From: Photobacterium sp. TLY01
GTDB taxonomy: Bacteria > Pseudomonadota > Gammaproteobacteria > Enterobacterales > Vibrionaceae
Assembly: GCF_021432065.1 (NCBI RefSeq)
Contig: NZ_CP090364.1
Location: 2,804,601-2,868,600 of the forward strand
Length of the DNA: 64,000 nt
Reading direction: 5' to 3'
Within the stretch, counting starts at the first letter, position 1. Each line of letters begins with the position of its first letter. A model generated the notes under the pieces. It was not told where the DNA came from, ran no database searches, and was given only the letters and a program-made list of their open reading frames with translations. Both the position numbers and the translations under genes were made by a program. Shown piece after piece: positions 1 to 9,777 of the stretch.

Positions 1-62
1 GTCGCTGCGCAAAACGTGAACTAATTTCGAATTACAGCAGCGTCGCTTCCATGAGGCAAACC

Positions 63-2279
63 ATGAAACTGCAGCAAAAAATACTCACCGCCTTGCTCCT
101 GTCAGGATTGGTTCCGGCACTGGCAATGATGATCATTGCCACTTATCAGGCCGGAAACTCACTCAGACTGCAGGCCTATAACCAGCTGGAATCATTGCGG
201 GAAGTGAAACTGGACGCGGTAGAGCGTTACTTTTCCTCGCTCAATCAGCAAATCACCCTGGAAGCCAACAACCCGTTCACCGCACAGGCACTGGCGGCTT
301 TGCGTCAGGGCATGGCTGAACTGCCGCTGGCCGATGGGGCCATGCGTGCCCAGGTGAAACAGTTTTACGCCGATCAGTTCATCCCCAAGCTGAAGGCGAA
401 TGCGCCGGATCTTCAGGTAACGGCAGACTCGCTGCTCAGTCAGCTTTCTCCTGCAGCAATTTCACTGCAGGCCAGCTACCTGGTGAACAATCCCCATCCT
501 TTGGGTGAAAAACAGCGGCTCGATCAAGGCGGTGACTCAGCCTATGATCAAGCCCACGCAACCTATCACCCCTTTTTTCGGGAACTGATCGAAAAATCAG
601 GCTATTACGATCTGTTTCTGATCGATGCACAGACCTCACAGGTGGTCTATAGCGTCTACAAGGAAGTGGATTTTGCGACCTCGCTGAGTCACGGCCCTTT
701 CCGTGACAGCTTGCTCAGTCACGCTTTTCAGGCCGGGATAGCCCTGGAGAAAGGCCAGACCGCGCTGATTGATTTCAATCTGTACCTGCCCTCATATCAC
801 GCGCCGGCCGGTTTTGTGGCGGCCCCGGTTTATCAGGGAGCACGTCTGACTGGCGTGCTGGTGATTCAATTTCCGATCGATCGCCTGACAGCCATCATGG
901 GCGTCCGGGCCGGGCTGGGTAACAGCGGAGAAACCTATCTTGTCGGGCCTGACAGGCTGATGCGTTCCAACTCCTATATCGATCCGGTGAACCACTCAGT
1001 GCATGCCTCTTTCCGGCATCCTGACAAAGGCAGTATTGATACCGAAGCGGTGCGCCGCGCCCTGGCGGGTGAAACCAATATTGATGCCATCAGCGACTAC
1101 AAAGGAAACGCCGTGCTTTCTGCGTTTGCGCCGGTTCAGCTCGGGGACATTCGCTGGGTGATCGTTGCAGAGATCGATCAGGCTGAAGCGCTGGCCGCCA
1201 TCAGCCAGCTCAACATCAGCGGTTTTATCGTCATTCTGGCCATGCTGGCATTGATCATTCCTGCCGCCCTGCTGATCAGCCGCAGTATTACCCGGCCCAT
1301 AGGCGGAGAGCCTGAGCACATGGAGCACATTGCCCGTGCCATTGCCGACGGCAATCTGCGCCTGGAGATGAATGACGACAAACCGGCAACCGGGGTGTAT
1401 GCCTCGATGAAAACCATGTCCGGCAAACTGAGTGAAATCATCCATCAACTGAAAACCGCCGCCGGTCAGCAGCGCAGTGAAGCGGAGGCTCTGGCGGCCA
1501 GTGCCGTGCAGACGGCAGAAACCGTCTCGCGGCAGGAGCAGGAAACCACGCAACTGACGGTGGCTATCGATCAAATGAGTGCTACAGCCAGAGACATCTC
1601 AGGCAATATTGCAACCGTCGCCACTGTCAGCAACGAGGCCAATCGCCAGGTAACCGACTGTGCTGGCTTGCTGAGGCAAAGCACAACAAGGCTGAATGAC
1701 ATGTCAGACGACATGCGTGAGGCCAATGAAAAACTGGGCCTGCTGCGTCAAAGTTCCGATGAGATCACCAAGGTGCTGGACACCATACGCAATATAGCTG
1801 AACAGACCAACCTGCTTGCGCTCAATGCCGCAATCGAAGCTGCCCGGGCCGGTGAGCACGGACGCGGTTTTGCCGTGGTTGCCGAAGAAGTGCGGCATCT
1901 GGCGCAGCACACTCAGGATGCCACCAGCGACACCGCCAGCATGCTGGCCACCCTGCTCAACCACGGCCGTGAGGTCAGCGATGTGATGATCCGCAGCATC
2001 GATCACACCTCCAGCGTCTCCGAACAGGCCGCCCATGCCACGCAGCGTCTTCAGCAAGTGGTGCAATCGGTGGAACAGATTGCTGACATGACCTCGCAGA
2101 TCGCGGCGGCCTCTGAGCAGCAATCTGCGGTTTCAGCAGAAATCAGTCACAATATCAATAACATTCATATGATGTCGCGTGACACCAGCAGTGCGGTTGA
2201 ACAGATATCGGCCAGCAGCGAAGAGTTATCCACCCTCTCTGCCCAACTGGAAAAAATGGCTGGTCACTTCAAGGTGTAA
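63..2279 (+). CDS. Methyl-accepting chemotaxis protein with large periplasmic sensor
   Basis: This is a transmembrane chemoreceptor that would signal through CheW/CheA to the flagellar motor. The start at 63 is preferred over an in-frame ATG at 51 because GAGG at 53-56 sits six bases upstream; the product is 738 aa. The first membrane segment is at about residues 8-27. A long extracytoplasmic region to about residue 380 looks like a double-Cache-type sensor. A second membrane segment lies at about 388-408, followed by HAMP and a cytoplasmic coiled coil. The hairpin tip is classical ([19 protein letters not shown], then [12 protein letters not shown]). No NWETF-type tethering pentapeptide is seen at the C-terminus. 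The ligand cannot be told from sequence; the nearby peptide-utilisation genes make an amino acid or peptide ligand a guess only. Confidence 0.93.
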   Translation: MKLQQKILTALLLSGLVPALAMMIIATYQAGNSLRLQAYNQLESLREVKLDAVERYFSSLNQQITLEANNPFTAQALAALRQGMAELPLADGAMRAQVKQFYADQFIPKLKANAPDLQVTADSLLSQLSPAAISLQASYLVNNPHPLGEKQRLDQGGDSAYDQAHATYHPFFRELIEKSGYYDLFLIDAQTSQVVYSVYKEVDFATSLSHGPFRDSLLSHAFQAGIALEKGQTALIDFNLYLPSYHAPAGFVAAPVYQGARLTGVLVIQFPIDRLTAIMGVRAGLGNSGETYLVGPDRLMRSNSYIDPVNHSVHASFRHPDKGSIDTEAVRRALAGETNIDAISDYKGNAVLSAFAPVQLGDIRWVIVAEIDQAEALAAISQLNISGFIVILAMLALIIPAALLISRSITRPIGGEPEHMEHIARAIADGNLRLEMNDDKPATGVYASMKTMSGKLSEIIHQLKTAAGQQRSEAEALAASAVQTAETVSRQEQETTQLTVAIDQMSATARDISGNIATVATVSNEANRQVTDCAGLLRQSTTRLNDMSDDMREANEKLGLLRQSSDEITKVLDTIRNIAEQTNLLALNAAIEAARAGEHGRGFAVVAEEVRHLAQHTQDATSDTASMLATLLNHGREVSDVMIRSIDHTSSVSEQAAHATQRLQQVVQSVEQIADMTSQIAAASEQQSAVSAEISHNINNIHMMSRDTSSAVEQISASSEELSTLSAQLEKMAGHFKV

Positions 2280-2812
2280 GCACTACCGCTTCTGTCGTCC
2301 CACCGTCGCTCTCACACCCTACCAAGTGTGAGAGCACTCAAATTTATTAACAAAACTATCACATTCAAGATTTTGCTTATTCAACCGAAAAACAGCAAAA
2401 AAACTCCGACAAAAATGAATTTTAAGTCGCTTTTGTTGAATTTAAATTTCACCCACCCCTCAAGCGCTATCAACTCATGGCTTGCACTCTCTGAATTACG
2501 GATTAGGATAAATTCAACCGTGTATCTTTCAGAGACAGCAAATGGCTTGGCAAATTGCTCTACAATTCGACGCTGCCCCTTGTGTTCTGAACACGGCTTC
2601 CGCACATGCGCCGACCCTTCTGTTCAGCTACTACAAACTCAGTCGTACGGCACTGAGTGAATGGTGTAACGAATAAAACCCCCACGCTTCTGAATTTTTC
2701 CATTCAGTTTCCGGCCTGCTTCTGGCACAGCTAGGTGATCTGATTTCATCGGATTTTCGATGTGCTTCCGCACGCCTGAACCTGAACTTATCCATTCAGT
2801 TCGTGGTGTTTT
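2280..2812. other. Noncoding, AT-rich spacer between chemoreceptor and amidohydrolase gene
   Basis: No convincing gene is present. A perfect 9-bp inverted repeat (arms 2309-2317 and 2326-2334) lies just after the receptor stop and could act as a weak terminator, although no T-run follows. The stretch after it is AT-rich up to about 2470. A small hairpin, CATCG/CGATG, lies near 2748-2763. The sequence TCCATTCAGTT occurs twice (near 2699 and 2790), possibly as operator-like repeats ahead of the 2813 gene. The open frame 2328-2660 has no Shine-Dalgarno sequence and looks random. Confidence 0.5.
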
Positions 2813-3946
2813 ATGTTACGTATCATTCAAAACGTCAGGCTTTTTGCGCCTGAAGATCAGGGTATTTGTCACCTTGTGATTTGTGGCAACCGTATCCACT
2901 CGGTTTCCAAGACTTTACCTGCCATTCCCTCTGACATGGCTGAAGTGATGGACGGCCAGGGCATGTGGCTTGCCCCGGGTTTCATCGACGGACTCGTGCA
3001 TTCAGTGGGCGGCGGCGGCGAAGGCGGCTTTATCAACCGAACGCCGGAAATCCATGCCGATGACATGCTCAGAAACGGCGTCACCACAGCCGTTGCTGCG
3101 CTGGGGACCGACGCGATCACGCGAAATTTACCTAATTTACTGGGTAAATGTCGTGAACTGTCAGCAAAAGGCATAGACAGTTATTTCTATACCGGCTCTT
3201 ACCACCTGCCACCCACCACACTCACCGGCAGTGTAGAAACCGATCTGCTGTACATCCCGGAAATTATCGGTATTGGCGAGTTGGCGCTGTCCGATCTGCG
3301 GGGTTCAGTGATCCGGTTTGATGATCTCTATGCCATTGCCCGCCGGGTACGGACCAGCGCCAACCTGGCCGGTAAAAAAGGCGTGGTGTTCTGCCATATT
3401 GGCGATCACCCCGATCAGTTAACCCTGCTTGAGGATCTGATTGAGAAAACCGAACTGCCTTACTCCCTGTTTGTGCCCACCCACATCAACCGTAATCCAG
3501 ATCTGTTTACGGCCGGAATCCGCTATGCCAGAGCCGGCGGCTATATCGACATCACCACCAGTACCAATCAGGGCCTGCTGGATGACGGTGAAGTTTTCTG
3601 TTCCGAAGCACTGGCCAAGGCATTACAGGCCGGCGTACCGGTTGAGCGGATCAGTTTCAGCTCAGATGCCAACGCAAGCCTGCCAAGATTCGATGCCGAT
3701 GGCAACACGATTGGCGTAGATACCGGCCGGATCGCTTCACTGTATGAGGGCGTTCAGCTCGCTGTCACCCGGTACGGTGTGCCGTTTGACTTAGCCATTC
3801 AATGCATTACTTCCACCCCGGCCAATGCGCTCGGGTTTCACAGCAAGGGATACATCAGGCCGGGGTTCGATGCCGATCTGGTGCTGATCCAACCTGACAA
3901 CATGCACATCAAACAAGTCTGGAGCCAGGGTGTTCCAAGAATTTAA
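2813..3946 (+). CDS. Isoaspartyl dipeptidase (IadA-like amidohydrolase) with altered metal site
   Basis: This 377-aa amidohydrolase-superfamily protein resembles beta-aspartyl dipeptidase IadA, which splits isoaspartyl dipeptides such as beta-Asp-Leu or beta-Asp-Arg. Family landmarks are present: the GGGGEGG loop (67-72), TGSYH with Tyr130, CHIGD (His195), PTHINRN (His224) and SSDANAS (Asp285). Against the E. coli enzyme as recalled, two metal-centre positions differ. The usual HxH after strand 1 reads L61-V-H63, and the carboxylated bridging lysine position appears to be Glu156. It may therefore bind metal differently, act on a different substrate or be impaired. It is followed after 33 bases by a permease gene and then a cyanophycinase gene, so a role in beta-aspartyl dipeptide breakdown is the natural inference. 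The Shine-Dalgarno sequence is weak. Confidence 0.85.
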   Translation: MLRIIQNVRLFAPEDQGICHLVICGNRIHSVSKTLPAIPSDMAEVMDGQGMWLAPGFIDGLVHSVGGGGEGGFINRTPEIHADDMLRNGVTTAVAALGTDAITRNLPNLLGKCRELSAKGIDSYFYTGSYHLPPTTLTGSVETDLLYIPEIIGIGELALSDLRGSVIRFDDLYAIARRVRTSANLAGKKGVVFCHIGDHPDQLTLLEDLIEKTELPYSLFVPTHINRNPDLFTAGIRYARAGGYIDITTSTNQGLLDDGEVFCSEALAKALQAGVPVERISFSSDANASLPRFDADGNTIGVDTGRIASLYEGVQLAVTRYGVPFDLAIQCITSTPANALGFHSKGYIRPGFDADLVLIQPDNMHIKQVWSQGVPRI

Positions 3947-3979
3947 TCGTCATGTCCAATCAAAATGAGGGAAATCACT

Positions 3980-5455
3980 ATGGATATGGAAATGCAATCA
4001 ACAACCGGAGCTGGCAAGCGCAAATGGAAAATGCCGACTGTCTATACGCTCCTCTTCTGGATCACGATCGCCGTTGCACTGCTGACCTGGCTGCTGCCGG
4101 CAGGTAAATATGACTACCTCACCAGTGATTCACAGACACTGGTGAAAGCAGCAGACGTGGCTGATTACAGCGGCGGGGAACGTTTACTGCCCGTGCCCGG
4201 TTCCTTTACTGAACTTGAAAGTAATCCACAGGGGCTGTCCGATATTCTGGCAGCACCGCTGGCAGGCTTTGCCGATGCCAGTTCAATTATTCTGTTTGTC
4301 CTGATGATTGGTGGCTTTTTGAATGTCACGATCAAAACCGGCGCGATGGATGCCAGCATTGCTTCTTTGTCCAAGCGATTTGCAGGCAAAGAACAGTGGC
4401 TGATCCCTTTGCTGATTTTCATTCTGGCGGTTGGCGGCAGCACTTATGGGATGAGCGAAGAAACCGTGAGTTTGTGGGTCATTCTGCTGCCTTTTTTCAT
4501 CGCTGCCGGTTACGACCGCATGGTTGTCGCAGGCATCATCCTGCTCGGCAGCGGGATCGGGGTTGCAACCAGTACGGTGAACCCGTTTGCGACCGGGGTC
4601 GCCTCCCGCTTTGCTGACATTCAGCTGGGCGACGGCATCCTGTTCCGGCTGCTGACCTTTGTCGTGCTCTATGTCATCACCAGTGCTTTCATTATGCGCT
4701 ATGCCGCGAAAGTCAAAGCCGATCCCAAGGCTTCGCTGCTGCACGATATCGACTTTGATGATCAGTTTTCTCAGGCGCCTGCTGCCCTGGCATTTACCAC
4801 GCGCCACAAACTGACCATGACCGTGTTTTTCGGCGCCTTTGCACTGATGATCTACAGCGTGATTCCCTGGGAAGATATCGGGGTAACGTTTGTGCCGGCG
4901 CTGAACTGGTGGCTGAAAGAAATCTCTGTCATCTACCTGACCGCCGCCATCCTCATTGGCCTGATCAACCGCATGCCGGAAGCGACATTCGTGAATGCAT
5001 TCATTGCTGGCTGCCGTGACATGATCGGTGTTGCCCTTGTGATTGCGGTGGCCAAAGGCATCAATGTCATCATGAACAACGCCAACATCACGGACACCAT
5101 TCTGAGCTGGGCTGAGCACTTGGTGGTCGGTCTAGACAGTGGTGTATTTGCCGTGGTGAGTTATCTGGCACACATTATTCTGGCCTTTTTCATCCCGTCC
5201 AGCTCAGGCCTGGCGACCGTTTCTATGCCGCTGATGGGGCCCATGAGTGACTTTGCCGGCGTCAGCCGGGACATCGTGGTCACCGCTTATCAGCTCGGCT
5301 CCGGCTGGATCAATCTGTTCGCGCCCACAGCCGCGACGGTTGTTGCCGGTCTGGCCATGGCCAATATTCCCTATGGCCGCTTTCTGAAATGGGTCATGCC
5401 TTATATCGGGGCTGTCCTGCTCAGTTCGTGCGTCATGCTGTACTTCGCCGCTTAA
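3980..5455 (+). CDS. YfcC-family (DcuC/ArsB-type fold) permease, putative dipeptide or amino-acid importer
   Basis: This polytopic inner-membrane protein of 491 aa has about 12 hydrophobic segments and belongs to the YfcC / C4-dicarboxylate-carrier-like family. Recognisable features are the WLLPAGKYDY start after the first helix, GGSTYGMSEET in the first half, IPSSSGLATVSMPL in the second half, and the NLFAPTAATVVAGLAMANIPY end. Members are annotated as basic amino-acid or carboxylate transporters, but few substrates are proven. ATG 3980 is chosen over ATG 3965 because GAGGGA (3967-3972) is ideally placed for it. The position between a beta-aspartyl dipeptidase-like gene and a secreted cyanophycinase suggests uptake of beta-Asp-Arg-type dipeptides or arginine; this is inference. 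Confidence 0.85.
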   Translation: MDMEMQSTTGAGKRKWKMPTVYTLLFWITIAVALLTWLLPAGKYDYLTSDSQTLVKAADVADYSGGERLLPVPGSFTELESNPQGLSDILAAPLAGFADASSIILFVLMIGGFLNVTIKTGAMDASIASLSKRFAGKEQWLIPLLIFILAVGGSTYGMSEETVSLWVILLPFFIAAGYDRMVVAGIILLGSGIGVATSTVNPFATGVASRFADIQLGDGILFRLLTFVVLYVITSAFIMRYAAKVKADPKASLLHDIDFDDQFSQAPAALAFTTRHKLTMTVFFGAFALMIYSVIPWEDIGVTFVPALNWWLKEISVIYLTAAILIGLINRMPEATFVNAFIAGCRDMIGVALVIAVAKGINVIMNNANITDTILSWAEHLVVGLDSGVFAVVSYLAHIILAFFIPSSSGLATVSMPLMGPMSDFAGVSRDIVVTAYQLGSGWINLFAPTAATVVAGLAMANIPYGRFLKWVMPYIGAVLLSSCVMLYFAA

Positions 5456-5460
5456 CCCAT

Positions 5461-5501
5461 CAGGCTGCCAGCCCTGCCTAACAACACAGGCTGGCAGCCT
5501 G
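5461..5501 (+). other. Intercistronic stem-loop
   Basis: Perfect 13-bp inverted repeat (5461-5473 and 5489-5501) with a 15-base loop, directly after the permease stop codon. No T-run follows, so it is more likely an mRNA-stabilising or processing hairpin, or a partial terminator, than a full intrinsic terminator. A second hairpin (CTCCGGT / ACCGGAG, 5535-5551) lies 11 bases ahead of the GGAGG Shine-Dalgarno sequence of the next gene and could modulate its translation. Confidence 0.6.
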
Positions 5502-5573
5502 AGCTGATAACACTCAAACAATACGGACGTTGTCCTCCGGTATCACCGGAGAGGTCTCAATGGAGGCAACACA

Positions 5574-7541
5574 ATGAAAACACGTTTCAATCTCTCAACT
5601 CTGACGGCCGGCATCGCGCTGACCCTTTCCCTCGGCTGTCAGGCTGAATCGGCGCCGGCAAAGCAGCTCTTTCTGGGCGGCGGGCATTTAGTGGTCTGCT
5701 CGTCAATGACCCAGGCAGAATGTGCTGACTGGGACAGTTACCGGCAATCAGCACTGGCTAACCTGACCGATGCTGAAATCCGTACCCCCACAGAAGAACC
5801 GGTCGCCACATCCGACGCTTACATTCAGCGCGTGATCAATGCCGCGCCCTGGGCCGCGGATCCTCAAATGCAGCAGGCAATTTCGAACGCCCTGCATGCC
5901 CTTCAGCAGCAGTACGACAGCCAGCCGATTCCGTCCTGGGATGACTTCAAAGCAGCCATGCTGGCACTGACAGCCTCTGACATCAATGTCACCGTCAATG
6001 GCACACCGATTGACGGTGAGTATCTGTGGTACGACGCCAGTTCAGATCAGTGGGATGCCCTGTCCTACCTGAAAAAGGATGACGGGCTGATCACTTATAC
6101 CCGGACGGCCAGCCGTGATAACGCGGCAACTGACACTTTTGCCGGAAACACCGGACTGCTCGATGCGCTTGCGACCTTGCCCGAAAATACCAGCTTTACT
6201 TATATCGACTTTATTACCGCCATTGGCAGCGCCTATAACGATCTGAGCATTGAAGATCAGTTCAGGGTACTGCGCCTGTATCGTAATGTGCCTCAATACA
6301 CCCGTCCGGTGGAATATGTTGCCCTGAATGATTCCCTGAGCAGCGACTCTGTCACGGCCTACAACACATTTGTCGAGATGGCAAAAGCAGCTTCTGGTGA
6401 ACATGGCCAGCCCCACATCCTGGTGATGACTTCCTCTTCCAATAACCACTATGACGTTGCAGATTATTATGTTCAGTTATTTGAACAGGCAGGGGCAACC
6501 GTCACCTGGTTCCCGGTTGATCGGGCCTACCGCCAGAGTGTCGATCAAAACCAGTGTAATGATCTGCAGTTGCAGCACGATGTGCTGGCCGGAAAACCCC
6601 ATCAGGATATCTATTTTGCAGACTATGCCAGCCAGGCGCAGGCCGCCTGCGACAATCCGGAAACCGTGCTGTCGATGATCCAGTCTGCCGATGGTCTGTT
6701 TATTAATGGAGGCAGTCAGTTACGCACGCTGGAAAGCCTGATCAGCAACGGAACCGACAGCCCGGAAATGGCTGCTATCCGGAGCCGGTTCGAGCAGGGA
6801 GCGCTGGTCATTGGCGGCACCAGTGCCGGCGCGGCCGTTCAGGGCGGCGGCAGGCTGACGCCGAATGATGCCATCAACCCGATGATTGATGGTGGGACGG
6901 CTTATGATGTCCTGGCGTCCGGCTACCCGGCCCACCTGATGAATGCAGCAGGGGGATTGGGGGTCTTCAACTGGGGCGTGACGGATACGCACTTCTCCGA
7001 ACGTGCACGTCAGACCCGGCTGATCAAACTGGCCCATCAACAGGGCGTCCGCTTTGGCTTTGGGGTCGATGAAACCACCGCACTCATCGTCAGCCAGCCT
7101 TTGACGCCAGATGCGCCGGTGTCCATGTCTGTCGTGGGTCAGAACGGGGTTTATATTGCGGATAACGCAACCGCCAGTCTGGTACAGGAAACCCCCTTCT
7201 GGATCAGCGATATCACCACGCACTATCTCAATGCCGGTGACACCTTCATCTGGTATCCGGCCACTGAAACTTACTCCCTCAGTTTCAATCCGGGTGCCGC
7301 CCTGTATACCGGTTACAAGAAGAACCGGACAATCACGGATAACGACATCCTGTATCAGGATCATTACCGGGCTTTACTGGACGATATGATTCAGACTCAG
7401 GTGAAATCTGCTGTGGGTTACAGCTATGAATACAACCCTGAGTTCATTCTGGATTTCGAGCGAAGCAGCAATACGGTGGGGGCCGTTTATAACGGCAAAG
7501 CCTCTTACCAGTCTGTGATGACCTCGATTACGCCACAGTAA
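5574..7541 (+). CDS. Exported cyanophycinase-family peptidase (S51)
   Basis: This 655-aa protein would be exported and would hydrolyse a beta-aspartyl-linked polymer. A signal peptide covers about residues 1-23. The motif SLGC is close to, but not a good, lipobox, so periplasmic or secreted location is likelier than a lipoprotein. The S51 core begins near residue 265. The nucleophile motif GGTSAGAA places the catalytic serine at 417. DTHFSERARQTRL (471-483) and FGVDETTA (497-503) match cyanophycinase landmarks, and FINGGSQLR precedes them. The N-terminal 240 residues and the C-terminal 100 residues extend well beyond the roughly 270-residue intracellular cyanophycinase, as in exported forms. 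GGAGG at 5562-5566 gives a strong start. Family membership is firm; the substrate (cyanophycin or another isopeptide polymer) is inferred. Confidence 0.85.
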   Translation: MKTRFNLSTLTAGIALTLSLGCQAESAPAKQLFLGGGHLVVCSSMTQAECADWDSYRQSALANLTDAEIRTPTEEPVATSDAYIQRVINAAPWAADPQMQQAISNALHALQQQYDSQPIPSWDDFKAAMLALTASDINVTVNGTPIDGEYLWYDASSDQWDALSYLKKDDGLITYTRTASRDNAATDTFAGNTGLLDALATLPENTSFTYIDFITAIGSAYNDLSIEDQFRVLRLYRNVPQYTRPVEYVALNDSLSSDSVTAYNTFVEMAKAASGEHGQPHILVMTSSSNNHYDVADYYVQLFEQAGATVTWFPVDRAYRQSVDQNQCNDLQLQHDVLAGKPHQDIYFADYASQAQAACDNPETVLSMIQSADGLFINGGSQLRTLESLISNGTDSPEMAAIRSRFEQGALVIGGTSAGAAVQGGGRLTPNDAINPMIDGGTAYDVLASGYPAHLMNAAGGLGVFNWGVTDTHFSERARQTRLIKLAHQQGVRFGFGVDETTALIVSQPLTPDAPVSMSVVGQNGVYIADNATASLVQETPFWISDITTHYLNAGDTFIWYPATETYSLSFNPGAALYTGYKKNRTITDNDILYQDHYRALLDDMIQTQVKSAVGYSYEYNPEFILDFERSSNTVGAVYNGKASYQSVMTSITPQ

Positions 7542-7562
7542 TGCCGCTCACACAGATCCGCC

Positions 7563-7586
7563 AAAGGGGCTTTCACAGCCCCTTTT
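7563..7586 (+). terminator. Intrinsic terminator after cyanophycinase gene
   Basis: GGGGCT / AGCCCC stem with a 5-base loop, flanked by A3 on the left and T4 on the right, 22 bases after the stop codon. It marks the end of the three-gene unit that begins at 2813. Confidence 0.85.
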
Positions 7587-7838
7587 CACATCCCGCTTTA
7601 TCACGTGTCAATTCTGGGGTCTGTGCTGGTTTTTCTGCACTGAAATACCACGACGGGTCACTGGCTGTCGACCTGCGCATTGGTTGCCTGCCAGTAGGAA
7701 TTCGCCGTCAATGCCCAGGTTCTTTTTCCATTCAGCTGACATTTGGGAATATGATCACATTTAATCCACACTGTCTTTTTATCCGTTATTTCTGTGCTAT
7801 CAATAATTCACCAGTCAATTATTAATATAGTTATCTAT

Positions 7839-9281
7839 ATGAATATTCAACCTGATAGCCATCAAGCAACAAATATGGACCGCTTGCAATTGAATGTGAA
7901 AAACCGACAACTGCTTTTTGTGATCGGTTTTTTTTCAATCATGACGATCAGTAAACTACATTTCGCAAATATAGATATCACTGTATTACTGATTTTTCTG
8001 GGGTTAATTACGGCCAGCATGACCTGCCTGATATTCAGGCTGGATAACCTTCAGGCCTATATCCTTTATGGCTTTGTCGCGCTGAATATTCATCAGGACG
8101 GCGGCATGGTGATGACTCACTTTGAAGTATTTATTCTGATTTCATTCTGTTTGTTATTTAAGCAAAAGCTGGTACTGGTCAATGTATTAGTGGCTGCTGC
8201 GATTCACCATTTTCTATTCTTTTATCTGCAGAAATCCGGATATCCGATATACGTACTGCCTAAAGATGAGCTGATGATCAGCATGGTTATCCATCATTGT
8301 TTTTATGCCTCAGTGCAAACATTCGCACTGATTTATTTTTGTAAAACCGAGCAGGAAAAAGAACAAGCCATTACGCAATACGCTGAGCGTACCAAACAGC
8401 AGAAACAACAAAATGAATATGTGATAGACGCTGTGAATACAACATCACACAGGTTAAATGATGTCGCCGTCAGTAACACCCAGACATTATCAGAAATCAC
8501 AGAACAGGCTGAGACGCAAAGCCAGCAAATCAATCAGCTCACCCGTGCGATCATCGCAATGGAAGAGCAAGTGCTGCACAGCAGTGACAATGCCCACATC
8601 GCGTCGGAAGCTGCCAGTACCGCCAAAGAATTTGCCAGTCAGGGCATGCAGATTGTCAGTGAAACTCATGCCAGTATTCAGTCTCTGGTTGACGATACGC
8701 ACAATGTCAGCGTGATGATTCGCCGTCTCGACACAACCATAGAAAACATCGACAGCATCATGAATGCCATTGGTGACATTGCCGGGCAGACCAATCTGCT
8801 GGCGCTCAATGCCGCCATTGAATCCGCCCGGGCCGGTGAACAAGGACGCGGTTTTGCCGTTGTCGCCGATGAAGTGCGCACCTTAGCCGGCCGCACTCAG
8901 CAAAGCGCCGGAGAAATTAAAGCCATGATTGAGCAACTGCACCAGGAGTCCAAACAATCCGTCGCGCTGATGAATCAAAGCGAACACGAAGCGACAGAAG
9001 TCACTGAGCATTTCCAGCAGGTCGATCTCGCTCTGAAACACATTCTGGATGCCATCAATCACCTGGAGCAGCAAAACACCCAGATTGCGGCCTCTGGCGA
9101 GGAGCAAAATGCTGTCATTCAATCCATCCGTCAACATGCCAGTGATATCAATACGGCCGCACAGAAAACCAAAACCCGGGTGGATGCCGGTTCTGAGCAA
9201 TCCAGAGCCCTTGCCGACATTGCCAAAACTTTACTGAACACCGCACAGGGCGCGCCTGATTTTCAGGTCAAAGCAGGATAA
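7839..9281 (+). CDS. Methyl-accepting chemotaxis protein with polytopic His-rich membrane sensor
   Basis: This chemoreceptor has no periplasmic domain. The first 170 residues form about five or six membrane helices with conserved-looking histidines ([30 protein letters not shown]). A related His-rich membrane module recurs in receptors and cyclic-di-GMP enzymes of other bacteria. A cytoplasmic coiled coil follows directly without an obvious HAMP domain. The signalling tip is typical ([20 protein letters not shown], then [12 protein letters not shown]). The start is uncertain: ATG 7839 gives 480 aa, while ATG 7794 and ATG 7875 are alternatives, and none has a good Shine-Dalgarno sequence. An energy or redox-type signal sensed within the membrane is possible; no ligand can be inferred. 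Confidence 0.88.
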   Translation: MNIQPDSHQATNMDRLQLNVKNRQLLFVIGFFSIMTISKLHFANIDITVLLIFLGLITASMTCLIFRLDNLQAYILYGFVALNIHQDGGMVMTHFEVFILISFCLLFKQKLVLVNVLVAAAIHHFLFFYLQKSGYPIYVLPKDELMISMVIHHCFYASVQTFALIYFCKTEQEKEQAITQYAERTKQQKQQNEYVIDAVNTTSHRLNDVAVSNTQTLSEITEQAETQSQQINQLTRAIIAMEEQVLHSSDNAHIASEAASTAKEFASQGMQIVSETHASIQSLVDDTHNVSVMIRRLDTTIENIDSIMNAIGDIAGQTNLLALNAAIESARAGEQGRGFAVVADEVRTLAGRTQQSAGEIKAMIEQLHQESKQSVALMNQSEHEATEVTEHFQQVDLALKHILDAINHLEQQNTQIAASGEEQNAVIQSIRQHASDINTAAQKTKTRVDAGSEQSRALADIAKTLLNTAQGAPDFQVKAG

Positions 9282-9345
9282 AACGCACTCACGGCTCGCT
9301 GCTGCGGTGAAGTGCGTCTCTGGGCTCCGGTTGATTTATCCGGAT

Positions 9346-9762
9346 TTACGGCTGCCGGGCAAATTGCTTCACACCATCCGGAATGGTGAACCAGTCCTGC
9401 TTTTCACTGACCCAGGCATGAGCGGTCGGCTGAATCACGCGGGTGTCGCTCAGATTACTGGGTTTGAGTTTGATGGCATCCGGCTGTTCAGGGTTAAAGT
9501 GGTAGATACGATTGCCGCAGGTCGGGCAAAACTTCGCGGCGCTGATATTACCGCTGTCGGCAGGCCGGGACCAGTCAGCCATCACGCCTTTAAAAACCAC
9601 ATCTTTGGCATCCACCATGGCCGTAATACTGAACGCACTGGTCGAGAGCTTCTGGCATTCTTTGCAGTGGCAGGCCACAACCATGGCCGGCGGTGCGAGC
9701 AATGTGTAGGTCACGCCGCCACACTGGCAGGCACCGTGAATGGGATAAGTCACTTCACTCAT
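9346..9762 (-). CDS. GFA-family zinc-binding protein (glutathione-dependent formaldehyde-activating-like)
   Basis: This small 138-aa cytoplasmic protein of the GFA / CENP-V fold carries the zinc cysteine sets CQCGGVTY, CHCKECQ and CPTCGN. Named members catalyse or assist formation of S-hydroxymethylglutathione, but most GFA paralogues have unknown substrates, and no formaldehyde-detoxification genes lie nearby. It is followed after 15 bases on the same strand by an acetyltransferase gene. Length matches the family. Confidence 0.88.
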   Translation of the reverse strand: MSEVTYPIHGACQCGGVTYTLLAPPAMVVACHCKECQKLSTSAFSITAMVDAKDVVFKGVMADWSRPADSGNISAAKFCPTCGNRIYHFNPEQPDAIKLKPSNLSDTRVIQPTAHAWVSEKQDWFTIPDGVKQFARQP

Positions 9763-9777
9763 TATCTTTCCTTATAG

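Noticed and set aside
2328..2660. 110-codon open frame on the plus strand and a 74-codon frame opposite it
   Set aside because: No Shine-Dalgarno sequence, starts within a hairpin, composition like intergenic DNA and no recognisable family.
2695..7735. A 13-base word (TTTTTCCATTCAG) occurs at 2695-2707 and 7723-7735, flanking the cyanophycinase-type gene set
   Set aside because: In 64 kb, tens of pairs of identical 13-mers are expected by chance, and the word is AT-rich; it is not evidence of a mobile element on its own.
7740..7760. Possible CRP site ahead of the second chemoreceptor
   Set aside because: Only one half-site resembles the consensus; the other half has no TGTGA match.
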